The position numbers were made by a program, and so were the translations under genes. A stretch of DNA of 64,000 nucleotides from Talinum fruticosum (taxonomy: Eukaryota > Streptophyta > Magnoliopsida > Caryophyllales > Talinaceae): assembly GCA_021018815.1 (NCBI GenBank), contig JAITYX010000049.1:744001-808000 (forward strand). Direction: 5' to 3'. Each line of letters opens with the position of its first letter. Position 1 is the first letter of the stretch. Positions 24,546 through 36,400 of the stretch are shown here, one piece after another. A model generated the notes under the pieces. That model saw nothing but the letters and a program-made list of their open reading frames with translations, was not told the DNA's origin and ran no database searches.

Positions 24546-27120
24546 GAATTTGGCAACCGAGAGAACAAGAAAGGGAAAGAGAGTGGTTGCGCGAGCCGAG
24601 GAGCGGCCGGAGGCCAGCGCCCGAACGGCGAACGAAGGTGAGATGATCGGCGAACGCGAGGGACGGCCGTGGTCGAAGGAGAGGGCGAACCCGAGGCTAG
24701 GGAAAGAGAAGCGGACGCGAGGGCCGAGGGAAGCAGCCGGTGAGCGCGGGACCGTGACCGGCGACGGCGTCGAGCGCAGAGGAGGGCGGCGGAAACCGAG
24801 GCTAGCAAGCAGGGAAAGAGGAGCGAAAGGAGGAACCGAACCGGGAGCCCGAGTTCAAGCAAACCAATAAACCTTCAATCCCCGAATCGAGGTGGGTAGT
24901 CTTATACTCTAAACTATTATTAGATTCGAAACCGAAATGAATTTCTTGTGAATATCGAATGTCTATTTTATTGTGAATATTGGATGTTTGTTGGGAATAC
25001 GTAACGATTGTATCGTAGGAATATTGTTGAAGTTTCAATTAGCGATTAAAGACAAAGAAGCCGCAATCCGATCCGGGTGCGAATTGCTTAGAGATTACTT
25101 GAGTTTACGATGTGGGGGGAGATAACCGCCATCATTGGGAAATTACGAGTTGACGTAAAAGGGGAATATGAGTTTATATTGATTGGTACACAATTGAGGA
25201 ACGAGAGTAGAAAACAAGTGGTTGGGTTAAATTGAATTGGAGATGTGCCCGAGTCCGTGAGATTGAACTAGACTTGAATGTAAGCTAAGCTAACCGAATT
25301 GAGTGATGAAAAGTGATTAAGAGTTATACAACTAAGGATGGACGAATAAAAGTCGATTAATAAGAAAGAAACATACCATGGGAGTTTGAGGCGGGGAAAC
25401 GACGAGCGGGGAGTTGTAAGGTTAAGTTAAGTTTAGAATGTATCTAAGTTTTTGAGATGAAATTAAGTTGGAAGATGAACCTAACAAGAGGAATTTAAGT
25501 GATACGAGTGAGAATAGGAGTCATATGGTCGAGTATGAGCAAAGGAAGTTAATTTATGAAATAAAGACCTAAAATGAGGAGTTGGAGTAAAGACTGGGAG
25601 TTGTGAGAAGTCGAGACATGAGCAAAAGAAGTATATTCATAAAGTAGAAACATAGAATGAGGAATTGAAGTAAAGATAGAGAATTGTGAGAAGTTGAACG
25701 TTCAATTAGGTGGTATTCGGTTGCGGTTATTGTGGCTCGTAAAATGGAAACTAATCGTGTTAGAGTGGTGGATTGAGAAAAGTATAGTTGGAAAGAGTTG
25801 AGAATGATTGCTTGCATTGAATAATGGCTATTCGTGTTAAGTGAGTTCTTTACGTGATGTTCAAAGTAGTTTTGAAAGGCGTTTTGTATTTTACGTGAAA
25901 TGATCCTTGAATGCAACTTCTTGTGAACTCGCCTTTCAAACGTGAATGTGTTTTAAAGAAGCGAAACTTGTTTAAGAAAGTGAATTTTGTTTGAGAAAGT
26001 GAAATTTAGAATGGTGGCACGTGTGTCATGCCTTCTACGATGATAAATTGATTGAGATCTTGGTTAGAAACCAAGTTTGATAAGTGATTGTGATCACTTC
26101 GATTGAAATGAATTATGGGCTAGATTGTTTAGACCGGAGGAAGGAGGTGGTCGTGCGTATCGTGCCACGGGGTCCCGATATGCGTATCGGGATGCCCATC
26201 AACCGGAGAGGTTGATTCTTTCCCGACGAGGAAAGCGAGCCTTCCAGGTATTTGACTAGAGATAGGTCCCGGAACCCGAGTCGTGGGTAGCGCCCCGAGA
26301 ACCGCCTCGGTGCTAGTTCAATCATCTAAAGCCCCGAAAGAATTTTCGTAAAGTATTTGAAAGAAAGTGTAGATGATTCCACCTTGTCTAATGTGATTCC
26401 ATTCCTAAAATGATTGCGAATCGTGCTTCCAAATGATTTAAGTGTTATGAGCTTAATGTTGCGAATGATTTCAAGAGATTTCATTGAAAAGGATATAGAT
26501 TTGTATTATATTATTATGCTTTCGCTGATTTGATTATTATGAGTATTATGTGTAAAGAATTTCTATTTTAAGGGTGTAGGACTCCGGTGAGCCCGTTGAT
26601 TATTGCTCACCCCCACAAATTTCCCCCTCCCAAGTGTTGCGGTACATTGTCGGTGTGCCACTTAGCTTATTCTGGACCTCATTGATCGCCGTTTGTTGGT
26701 TACTGCGCGATTTGAATCGCGGATGTGCATTTCTTATATTTCTAAGTATTGTACTTGTAATTTAGTTCATGTAGTTTATACCATATGTATAGTAAACCCT
26801 TTTAGATTGTTGTAAGTTTTATCGCATGATTGGTGGGACTCGGCGTGTGGCCGTTGAGTTGTATACTCCGAGCGGGTGGCTCGTTGAGTTATGTTATGCT
26901 TTTTATGCAGGATTTAAGGTTTTAAGCCTATGGGATAGTTGATACTACAAACAGAACTTTGCCGAAATTTTTAGGGATCTCGGATTCTTTTGGGTAACCA
27001 CCTTTATCATTTTTAAGTTGAGTTTAGACAGCCAAACCGACACCGTAAGGAGCCTTGGGAGTTCCTTTAAGGAACTCTTCGGCGATATAATACTCCCGTG
27101 GGGTGTTTTGGGGTGTTACA
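24546..27120 (+). repeat. Gypsy-type 3' LTR, 5'-truncated
   Basis: It is collinear with 20,930-23,499 and nearly identical, with small indels (for example around 26,235-26,305 against 22,610-22,690). It ends TGTTACA directly before CTAAT. Confidence 0.85.
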
Positions 27121-27125
27121 CTAAT
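27121..27125. repeat. Target-site duplication CTAAT (right)
   Basis: It matches 20,384-20,388. Only 29 bases of other DNA separate it from the copia element that starts at 27,155. Confidence 0.85.
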
Positions 27126-27154
27126 ACGCATGAGTCGTTCCAAGTTATCGAATG

Positions 27155-28683
27155 TGAATACTCGGACTTTACATATGTATCATTCTAAGTTCCATCAAGG
27201 GATCGGGTAAAAGACTCCATCTCTCATAAGGTTTTGATTAAAAGTCATTCTATTTGCTTTAACGGCTTTTCCGAGTGATATAACATCTTTTCCGAGTGTT
27301 ACGTAATCTATCGTATATATTCTCTTTCGACTTTGATTGACTCAACATGCATATTCCTGTTTATCATTTCACACACGCTTCGAGTCACTCGGACAACACT
27401 CGAATATATTACATGTTTAAACACTCGGTTCTATAAACTCGCTCCGACTTCATGATCTAAGTTTGAGTGAATTATTGTGTTAATTCATGTTTCTAAATCA
27501 ACATGCTTGGTTTGAACATTAGCAGTCTAGATCAAGTTTTTCCACTCGATGTTATTTATCCGACTTGCTTTGCTTCTAGACTCGACTCGGATGGAATTTG
27601 AGTATAATGAATATTAGACTTAGAAAATTACATTTCTTTCTAACTCGAGATAATTATGCACTTAATTATCTTAATTATAATTATTATTTGTGTCTAATCT
27701 TGGACCAAAGTATTTTATACTTTCAGAACCAAATTGATTTACTTTTGTAGGTTATTCAAACGAGGCTATCATACTTTTGAATTACAAAAGTAACCAGCTT
27801 CAAAACATCAAATCACCAGCAGACAAGTCTTTTTCCACCTCCGACCAAGGCCCATACACTATGTCGTGGTTGTCCGTTTCCAAACCGGAAATCCGCAACA
27901 CTAATCTCAACGGTGGTTTCCACCCTACTTTTCGGACACCACTAGTGGATTGGGACTTCCAAAGAAGTCAAGAGTCGTTGCTCAACGTTCACACCTCAAT
28001 GGATATTTTCCGAGTGACTCGTAAAATCCATTGCAACGGTTACAAAGGAGTTCCGATCGGAAGATAGTCACAAGGGCTAATCTGCTTGGTTATCTATAAA
28101 TAGAAGCCAACTTTCAAGACTTGAAGATTGCTTGAATCAACTCGTCAATACACGTACTTAAGCAAAAAGTCATTGTATTCATACTCAATCTTCTACTTAC
28201 AACTCCAACTCGTACTCAATATCTTTCCGAGTTGTAAGGTCTTGTAATCGGCTTACAAACACTCTTTCTTACTTTCGAGTAAGGTCCCTTGACCGAGCTG
28301 TAAGGGTTATCTCAGCTCGCTTGTCCCTAACTCGTGAAGGTTACCTCGGTTAGGAAGTACTAGATCGGATAAGGTAACTTCGTGTCTAGGAAAATCTTGT
28401 AAGGAATTGTCTAAGGGACAATTCTGGTTGAAGTCTTTCTATTGTATTTTGTGGATTCAAAATAGTGGATTTGACTTGGTGCTTGGACTAGCACCGTCCG
28501 TGGTTTTTGCCCTAGGAAGGTTTCCATGTAATTTTCTAAGTTAGCACTTTTCCGAGTCCAATCTAGACTTAGACTCTCCTCGAGTCATCTCTAGTTTTAT
28601 TCTTCCACTACTTGCTTAAATTTCCTCATCACCCTATTCACCCGCCTCTAGGGTGACTTAGTATCTCCCGGAGCAAATCTTCA
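27155..28683 (+). repeat. Copia element A 5' LTR (1.53 kb)
   Basis: It starts TGAATACTCGG and ends GAGCAAATCTTCA, followed by the primer site. It carries the TATA box and the ATCACCCTATTCACCC block near its end, shared with the other copia LTRs. Confidence 0.85.
28095..28103 (+). promoter_or_regulatory. LTR TATA box (element A)
   Basis: TATAAATAG followed by AAGCC, about 940 bases into the LTR, with the start site expected about 30 bases on. It is conserved in all copia LTRs of the window. Confidence 0.7.
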
Positions 28684-28702
28684 ATTGATATCGAGCCTAG
28701 CC
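28684..28702 (+). other. Copia element A primer-binding site
   Basis: ATTGATATCGAGCCTAGCC directly follows the LTR. The version in D, ATTGGTATCGAGCC, is closer to the initiator methionine tRNA complement (TGGTATCAGAGCC). Here one G to A change is present. Confidence 0.65.
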
Positions 28703-28742
28703 TTTCGTAAAGGATATAACCATCCAAAGGTTTAAAGATCAA

Positions 28743-29240
28743 ATGGCTCGGAACAATGGAGAGTTGAATGAAGGAAGATCTTCTAGCAGCACCACCAAAG
28801 TTCAAAGGATCTAACTTCGTGTATTGGAAGAAGCTCATGGAATGTTTTCTCGTTGGATCATGATGAGGATGTCCGGAACATCATACAAGTAGGCAACTAC
28901 ATTCCCATGAAGACGAAAGAAATAAGACTTGTGCCCAAGACAAAGGCTGAGTTCACTGTTGATGAAGCGAGAAGTTCGTAAAGAACTTCAAGGCGATGAA
29001 CATTCCGATGTACGCCATCAACTCGAAGACTACAACCGAGTGTCCGCTCGTGACACAGCCAAAGAAGTGTGGGACACACTAGTCAACACTTATGATGGCA
29101 CAAGCCAGGTTAGACAAGCGAAGATAAGCCAATATCTTCACAAGTATGAGCTGTTCAAGATGGCGCTGTAAGAGAACATCACTCGGATGTTCATTCGCTT
29201 CACCGAGATTATCAATAATCTCAAATCTCCGGGTAGAAAG
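28743..29240 (+). pseudogene. Copia gag, N-terminal half (element A)
   Basis: The start ATGGCTCGGAACAATGG is shared with D (57,064). It encodes the copia-type gag polypeptide, which packages element RNA. Recognisable parts are VRHQLEDYNRVSARDTAKEV, WDTLVNTYDGTSQVRQAKIS and YLHKYELFKM. Several frame changes break it. Element B interrupts it at 29,240, after ...GGGTAGAAAG, and the gene resumes at 40,021. Confidence 0.75.
29236..29240. repeat. Target-site duplication GAAAG (left of element B)
   Basis: It matches 40,016-40,020. Removing B and one copy restores gag collinearity with the uninterrupted copy in D at about 57,490-57,510. Confidence 0.85.
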
Positions 29241-30768
29241 TGAAGGTTTGCTCGGGAGAGTCCGAGTCACCCTAGAGGGGGTGAATAGGGTGATGAAAAA
29301 TTCTTTGCGAAAGCACACACCTTTTGACAGAGAAGAGTCAAAGACGGATTCCGAGTCTAAGCAAGCGGTCGAAAATATTGGACTCGTAATGTAATGAATC
29401 GTAGTAAACACGTTCAGCAGGTCAGTCCGAGTCTAGAATGAACTCGTAAATAGAACACGGAGAATTTACGTGGAAACCCTCCCGGGCAGAAAACCACGGC
29501 CCGTGTCAATCCGGACACGAAGTCAAATCCACTATTTTGAGTCCACAAAATACCGTGAACTTGACGTAACCCGAGTTGCTCCCTTAGACAACTCTATACA
29601 AGTTTTCCTAGACTCGAAGTTCCCTTATCTCGATCTAGTAATTCCTAGCTGAGATAACCCTTACAGCTTAGGGACAACTAAGCCGAGTTAACCCTTACAG
29701 ACTTAGTCAAGGGACCTTACAAAGAATGTAAGAAGTGTTTGTAATCGAGTACAAGACCTTACAACTCGTAAAGTAATGAATTACAGAGTGGGAGTTGTAA
29801 GTTGAAGATTGAAAGTAAATACAATAACTTTGTTCAAGTTGGAGTATTGACAATATGTTCGGCAACCTTCAAGTCTTGTGAAGTGGCTTCTATTTATAGA
29901 TAACCTAGCAGAGTAGCCGTTATCTTCATCTCGCCGACCGAGAGTCCTCTCGTGACCGTTATGAAAGGCTTTCGAGTCACTCGAAAGTATCCATTGAAAT
30001 ATGGACGTTGGACAACGGCTTAACTCTCTTGGAAGTCCCAAAACCATCGGTTGTGTCTTGAAAATGAGGTGGAAACCACCGTTAGGCTTGGCGTTCCAGC
30101 TTTCCGGATATGGAAGCGCATGCGCTTCGACACAATCTTCCGGGACTAGAGCGAGGGAGGGTGAAAAGCCATATCTCGCTAGTGATTTGACGTTCGAAGC
30201 TCGGCTACTTTTGTAGTTTGAAAAGATATCCTCGATCGAATAACCTACAAAAGTAAAACACCTTTCGGTTCTCAAAGTATAAAATACTTTGGTCCAAGGT
30301 TAGACACAGATAATAATATAATCATGATAATTGACCAACAGATTATCTCGAGTCGAAAAGAAATGGATTTTCTCGAGTCTAATATCCATGATACTCGAAT
30401 TCCATAAGACTTAGTCTTAAGCAAAGAATCAAGTTCTATAACAAATATCGAGTGGGAAACACTTGATGTAGACTAAGCATGAAATGAACTACGAATGCCG
30501 ACTTTGCAAACAATAGAGTAAATAACCACAAGTCGATTCTGAGTGAGAGTGGACTCGTAATAAAGAACAAGTTTTCCGAGTCGCTAACCGAAAAGCGATT
30601 AAAGAGATAAGTGAAGGCCAAATCGCATAGAAAAGATACTATTTAACTCAAGTAAGTTTCTAGGACACAGAGAATGCCTTGGAATCAAAACTCTATATGA
30701 ATGTCATCGTTATACCCGATTCCCTTTGCATGACTCGTAAAGATATAGAACAGATGTCCGAGTCTTCA
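29241..30768 (-). repeat. Element B 3' LTR (1.53 kb)
   Basis: On the plus strand it begins TGAAGGTTTGCTC and ends CCGAGTCTTCA. It aligns end to end with 38,483-40,015. Differences include CTCGAG for CCGAG and CTCGT for CTCGG, plus some one-base indels. Confidence 0.9.
29890..29898 (-). promoter_or_regulatory. LTR TATA box (B, 3' LTR)
   Basis: Minus-strand TATAAATAG, equivalent to the box at 39,134-39,142 in the 5' LTR. Confidence 0.65.
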
Positions 30769-30781
30769 ATCTCCCCCTTTT
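30769..30781 (-). other. Element B polypurine tract
   Basis: On the minus strand AAAAGGGGGAGAT directly precedes the 3' LTR, with CATC just upstream. This primes plus-strand DNA synthesis. The form CATCAAAAGGGGGAGAT is very close to the tract known from Sireviruses. A second similar tract (AAGGGGGAGAA) occurs at about 31,040-31,050. Confidence 0.8.
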
Positions 30782-31189
30782 GATGAAAGGCATTCCATAC
30801 TTACACGTAAACTTTGTTAGAGGGAAATAGGTTGATTCCGAGTAGTTTGAGTAAAAGTAAGGCATATTGAATAGATCGAGCAATATACAATATATCGTAG
30901 CAAATTAAAGTATGCTTGAACTCATTAACTCGTAAAAGAAAGAACTCGTAAATTAATAATGAAATGCATTCAGTTCATTAAAAAATATTACAAGGGCGGA
31001 AAGAACTCCCCTAGACACGACAACCAGCTTCGACTACATTTCTCCCCCTTGCCTTTCAAAGAAAAACAAGAATCAAAAAGAAGGGAGAAAAGTACAAGTA
31101 ATACACATAAGTTGTCCGGACAAAAGAAAATTTTGAAACAGAAATTCGGAGACACCGAGGAATCGTGACTCAGGTGCATGGCTCCAACT

Positions 31190-32788
31190 AGGAGGGAGGG
31201 GATTTCGAGTGGAGGCGGAGGTGCGCCGCGCCGATAAGATCTCGACGATGTGCTTGAGCGCGGCGAAGGGAGAACCGGAACACTCGCAGGGGCTCGGCCC
31301 GAGTGGCCGACCCGGAGAAAGTGGATCGAGGGGTTCTTCCCTTGGGACCTCGGGGCTGGAGGGGGTCGCTCCGGCCGACTCGCCGGAGGAGCGAGATCTT
31401 CGACCCACTCGCATCGCCGTCCGAGCCGAGTACAGACAATTTGAGCTTGGGGAGCGAGCTATCCCTCAGCAGCTGCCACGGCCTCTTCTTCCCTTTGCCC
31501 GGAAGGAGCCGCCTCAGCCGCGAGTTCCTCGGCGTCCTCCGCCGCATCTCGTAGCTTCTTCCTCTCGCTTCCTCGGCTTCCTCGCTCTCCGAGGAGGTCG
31601 GCTCGGGCTCGAAGATGTCTCGGATGGGTCCGAGTCATCGGGATCCCGAGCGGCCTTGGACCGTCTCTCTCTCGAGGAGCTCGGCCAGCTCCTTCGCTCC
31701 TTAATTAGCTCTCTCATCTCAAGAACGAGAGACTCGCTGCTCTCGGATTTGGGACTCGACCTGGCTTTTGGTTGATGGTCGACCTCGAAGAACAGATTTG
31801 AAACCCTCGAGCATGTCTCCGAAATCGAAGACACAGAGGTGATCTTGTCCATGAAGACAGGGGACAAGAGGGCGAGAGAGAGTTTTGGAAGCACCGGAGG
31901 TGGAGGCACCACCAGGTGAAGAGGGAAGAGGGAGAGGGGTTGATTTCGAGTCCGAGGTGGAGAAGGAGGCCTCAGCTCCGAGTTATGAACCCGCACACCG
32001 TGGTTAGTTTCCCGGTATCCGTACCCTGGAGTTCCTTCTGCCGACCACAATGGCCGCCTCGCACACCGCGTTAGGGTCGAGGGAAGAGGAACTTGGAATT
32101 GTTTGAAGACAAGGGTGAGAAGAGCACCGAAAGGAAGGGAGGTGCTCTTCTTGGTTTGAAGTCGAGCCGGCACAGCGGCCATCTCGCTCAATGATGGAGG
32201 GAAGAGATCGACTTCGTATCCCTCCGTGATATCGAAGAGGGCTTTGAGGTGCTTGGAGTTGGGGTTCTCCTTGCTAGAATGCCGTGAGAAGAAGGTTCTC
32301 ATCAGCAGAAACACGTAAGCCTCGGCTTCGACTTCAACCGAGTCACGTAAAAGTTCTTTCCGGACCCGTGGAATTCTTTAGCGTACTTTTCAAAGAAGTC
32401 GTCTGGCGACTTCAAGTGAAGGGGATAGGGTTGCTGTTCAAGAAGAGAGAAGATACTTTGAACGAGACGGTGAAGGAGGGAGGTGTTGATACGAACAGTA
32501 ATGTTCGAACCCTAGAGGTTAGAACATTTTCGGAGTGAGAGAGGTGAGTATAAAACTCGAAACGAGTTCAGGATAGATGAACTCGCTCGAAACACAAGAA
32601 ATGGTAGACTCCGGTGGTTTGAATGTTGGACAACCAGGAGAATTTGGTTCTTGGGAAGAACTTGTCGTCCAGCAGCAAGATGCCGGGTGACAATGGGTTT
32701 TGAAGGGGTTGAGCTTTCGGCTTGTTGGTGCGAGGCTTTTGGAGGATGAAGAAACCCGAAAGTCGGGGTGGTTTCCTCTTTTAGGCAT
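31190..32788 (-). pseudogene. Downstream ORF (env-like position) of element B
   Basis: It lies between the end of RNase H (33,432) and the polypurine tract, the place of the env-like ORF in Sireviruses. It starts MPKRGNHPDFR at 32,788, a start shared with the copies at 47,131 and 50,721. The longest open piece (31,514-32,314) is Ser/Pro-rich, then charged with many Arg and Glu, and carries a KEN-type acidic-basic tail. I see no convincing signal peptide or membrane span. An envelope role is not supported by what is visible: it may be a structural or unrelated accessory protein. Frames are broken in several places. Confidence 0.5.
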
Positions 32789-33431
32789 TGTGAGAGATGA
32801 AAAGATGAAACTTTTCGAAAGAGAAAGAGAAGGAGGTGTAGAAGAGAAGAAAACGAAAATGGTAGAAGAAAATGAGAAGAGAGCAATTGAAAACTTACGA
32901 GAGAGAGAGAGAGCTTCTTCAACACTTGCAGACGATCAAGGGAACACTGTTCACGTAGAAAACTTCCGCGAGAGGGTTTTCGTTTGAGAGGGAAGGAGTT
33001 TGAGAATACCGAGAGGAAGATAGATAAACGTTATATATAAAGAGTACGCGCGCCCGTTCACTATCCGTTAAGTAACTCCGTTCCGTCTTACCCGTCCATC
33101 GATCATTAATGCCCGGTGTGACAGTTCTTCTTCAACGGTTGAGATATCGGTGGTTTGAAATCTGCGGTTAAGATCCGATCGCAGCGCTCGAGAAAGAGAG
33201 AGAAAAAGAGTTTGAAATTATAATCCGAAACTCTCCACTGTTTCTAGAGATAGCTTCGTAAAATTTGATGTCCAATTTTCTCTACGTCCGAAGTTTGACT
33301 CGTAAAAGTTTCGAGTGACTCGAAACACGTAAATAACTATCAGCCCAAGTATCACATGATCAACTCGAACCAATGGTTAATGACAACTAAAGCACATAGC
33401 ACAGTAAAAATTCAAGAATCATAACGCGAAA

Positions 33432-36400
33432 CTAAGCATTTAACATACCAAGCTCATTCCGAATAAAATGTAATTGATCTTCACCAAGAGGCTTAGTAAA
33501 GATATCGACTAATTGAAGATTAGTAGGAATGAATTCAAGTGTAATGTCACCCTTTTCCGAGTGATCGCGTAAGAAATGATACCCGACTTCAATATGCTTT
33601 GTTTTTGAGTGCTCGGACAGGATTCTTAGTGATACTGGATTGCGCTTTGATTGTCACACTTGATTGGGACAGAGTTGAGAGATAGTCCAAGATCCTTCAA
33701 GTGTTGTTTTATCCAGAGAATCCGAGCGCAACAAGCTCCAGCTGGCAATATATTCATCTTCTGCAGCTTGATAGAGCTACCGAGTTTTGCTTCTTGAGTG
33801 CCGTGATATTAGGGATTGACCCGAAACCGGCAAGCTCCGGATGTGCTCTTTCGATCAACTTTGTATCCTGCGTAGTCCGCGTCTCGAGTACCCAGTCGGA
33901 CTCGCTTTGAGTCTCCGGAGTACCACAATCCTAGATTCCGAGTGCCCGCAAGATATCTCGAATATTCTCTTCACCGCAAGTGAGATGTGATTCTTTTGGA
34001 TTAGCTTGAAATCGTGCACATAAGCAAACACCGAACATTATATCTCGGTCCGCTTGAAGTAAGATATAGCAGTTGATCCAATCATACCTCGATAGAGTTT
34101 CGATCTACCGCTTTACCTGTCTCATCCGAGTCGAGCTTTATACTCGTCGCTCATAGGAGTAGATGCGTGCTTTGCATCTTGAAGTTTGTATTTCTTCAGC
34201 TAGTTCCTTGGTGTACTTTGATTGATGGACAAAGATTCCATCTTTGTCTTGTTTGATTTGCAGCCTCAAGGAAGAAGTTGAGTTCTCCCATCATGCTCAT
34301 TTGGAACTCTTGACTCATCAACTCGTAAAATTCTCGCACGTAAATTCATTAGTAGCACCGAAAATAATATCATCAACATATATTTGAACAATGAGAAAAT
34401 CTTTCCCTTTGGTCTTTATGAATAGAGTCTTGTCGATCCGACCTCTTTTGAAATCATTTTGAACCAGAAGCCGCTCAGTCTTTCATACCAAGCTCTAGGG
34501 GCTTCGCTTAAGACCATAGAGAGCCTTTTGAAGTTTGAAAACATGATTTGGAAATTCCGAGCTTTCAAAACCAGGAGGTCGCTCGACATAGACCTCTTCT
34601 TCAATAAAACCATTGAGAAAGGCACACTTAACATCCATTTGATATAATTTAATATGCATGCAGGATGCAAATGCCAACAGATATTCTAATGGCTTCAATT
34701 CTAGCTACTCGGTGCAAAGGTTTCCCCACAATCAATTCCTTCCTCTTGATTGTAACCCCGAGCTACAAGTCTAGCCTTATTTCCGACAACTATTCCACCC
34801 TCATCCAGCTTTGTTTTTGAAAACCCATTTGGTTCCTATAACCGGGTGGTCGAAGGTCGGTTGGTCGAGTCCGGACTTGGTTTCTCTCGAATTGATTCAG
34901 CTCTTCTTGCATGGCCTCTACCCATTCGGGTTCATTAAGGGCTTCTAGTGCATTTTTGGGTTCGATTAGAGAAATGAATGCAGTGAATGCACATAGATTA
35001 TGAAGAGAAGAACGAGTTCTTACCCCACTCGTTGATATCGAAATAATGTTTTCTTGGGGATGACTAGAAGTAAATTTGAATGCTTTACCAGCTTCTTTGA
35101 TTCACCAAGTTTGTGGGTATAATTGCTTGATCTTCGAGGCTTGTTCCGAGTGATCCTCTTCATTGACTTGCTCGTTCGAGTGACCTCTTGAGTTGTCTCA
35201 TTCCGAGCTTCCTCGTTCGAGTGACCTCCTTCGAGTCTTTATAGACTCATCTTCGTCGTCATCCTTTCGAGCTTCAGCTTCCGAGTATGAAGATTCACTT
35301 GGTTTTCCCTGTTCAAGCTCATCAAACACTACGTGGATACTTTCTTCCACTTTGTTAGTTCTCTTGTTGAATATACGGTAAGCTTTGCTATGAGAAGAAT
35401 AACCTAGAAAAATTCCTTCGTCTCGACCGAGCATCAAACTTGGTCGATGATCCTTACCGTTGTTGTGGACAAAGCACTTACATCCGAAAGATCTCGAAAC
35501 AGGAAATATTTGGCTTCCTTCCTTTGTAGAGCTCATAAGGTGTTTTCTTCGTAATGGGTCCGATGAGGCATCGATTGAGAGTGTAGTTGGCTGTGTTTAT
35601 CGCTCTCGCCTGTAAATAGTAAGGCAAGTTGTGTTCAATCATCATCGTCCTTGCTATTTCTTCAAGGGTTCTGTTCTTTCTCTCAACTACTCCATTCTCG
35701 TTGAGGAGTTCTGGGTGCCGAGAAGTTATGAGAAATTCCGTTCTTGTCACAAAACTCCGAGAATTCCGAGTATTCGAACTCCCTTCCATGGTCGGCTCGA
35801 AACTTTTGAATCCGAGTCCGAGACTCAACTTGAATCTTTTACGGAGCTTGCTGAACTCCTTAAAAGCCTCATTCTTATGCTTCGTAAAACACACCCGGTA
35901 AATCTTGAAAAATCATCAATAATAACAAGTATGTAAGATTTACCTCCGAGACTCTTTACAGGATTTCACCACATAAGTCCATGTGTAGTAATTCAAGCAC
36001 GTTGGATGTGGAAACCGTCTTCAGAGATTTGAATGAAGATCCGACTTGTTTCCCTCTGGTGCATGCTTCACATACTTTATCCTTCTCAAAAGCACGCTTA
36101 GGTAATCCTCTAACTGCACTCAAGAGATGCAAGCTTTTTGAGAGTATGCATGCTAATATGACCTAATCTACGATGCCAAGTCCAAGAATCATCTTGAAGA
36201 AATGCTTTTAAACATGATAAGTTCTGACTTGGGTCGAAAGAGGGATGATGTAGGTATTACCCGATCTCTTACCCGAGAGCTTTACCTCTTTGGTGGTCTC
36301 ATCTCGTGATGTAGCACTTGGATTGAGTGAATTTTACCTCTTGACCTTTGTCACAAAGTCGGGAGATGCTAAGTAGGTTGTACTTTAGTCCTTTGACAAG

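Larger units (their letters stand above)
20389..27120 (+). mobile_element. Ty3/gypsy-type deletion derivative (LARD-like), no gag-pol
   Basis: This 6.7 kb element is bracketed by CTAAT. It has a 3.11 kb 5' LTR (20,389-23,499), a methionine-type primer site, only about 1.0 kb of internal sequence without gag or pol, and a 3' LTR that lacks its first 530 bp or so. It ends TGTTACA. LTR ends TGTAAG...TGTTACA with a methionine tRNA site fit plant chromoviruses with long LTRs (Tekay/Del type). That lineage call is inference because no coding domain remains. It must have moved with help from another element, or been trimmed after insertion. Confidence 0.8.
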
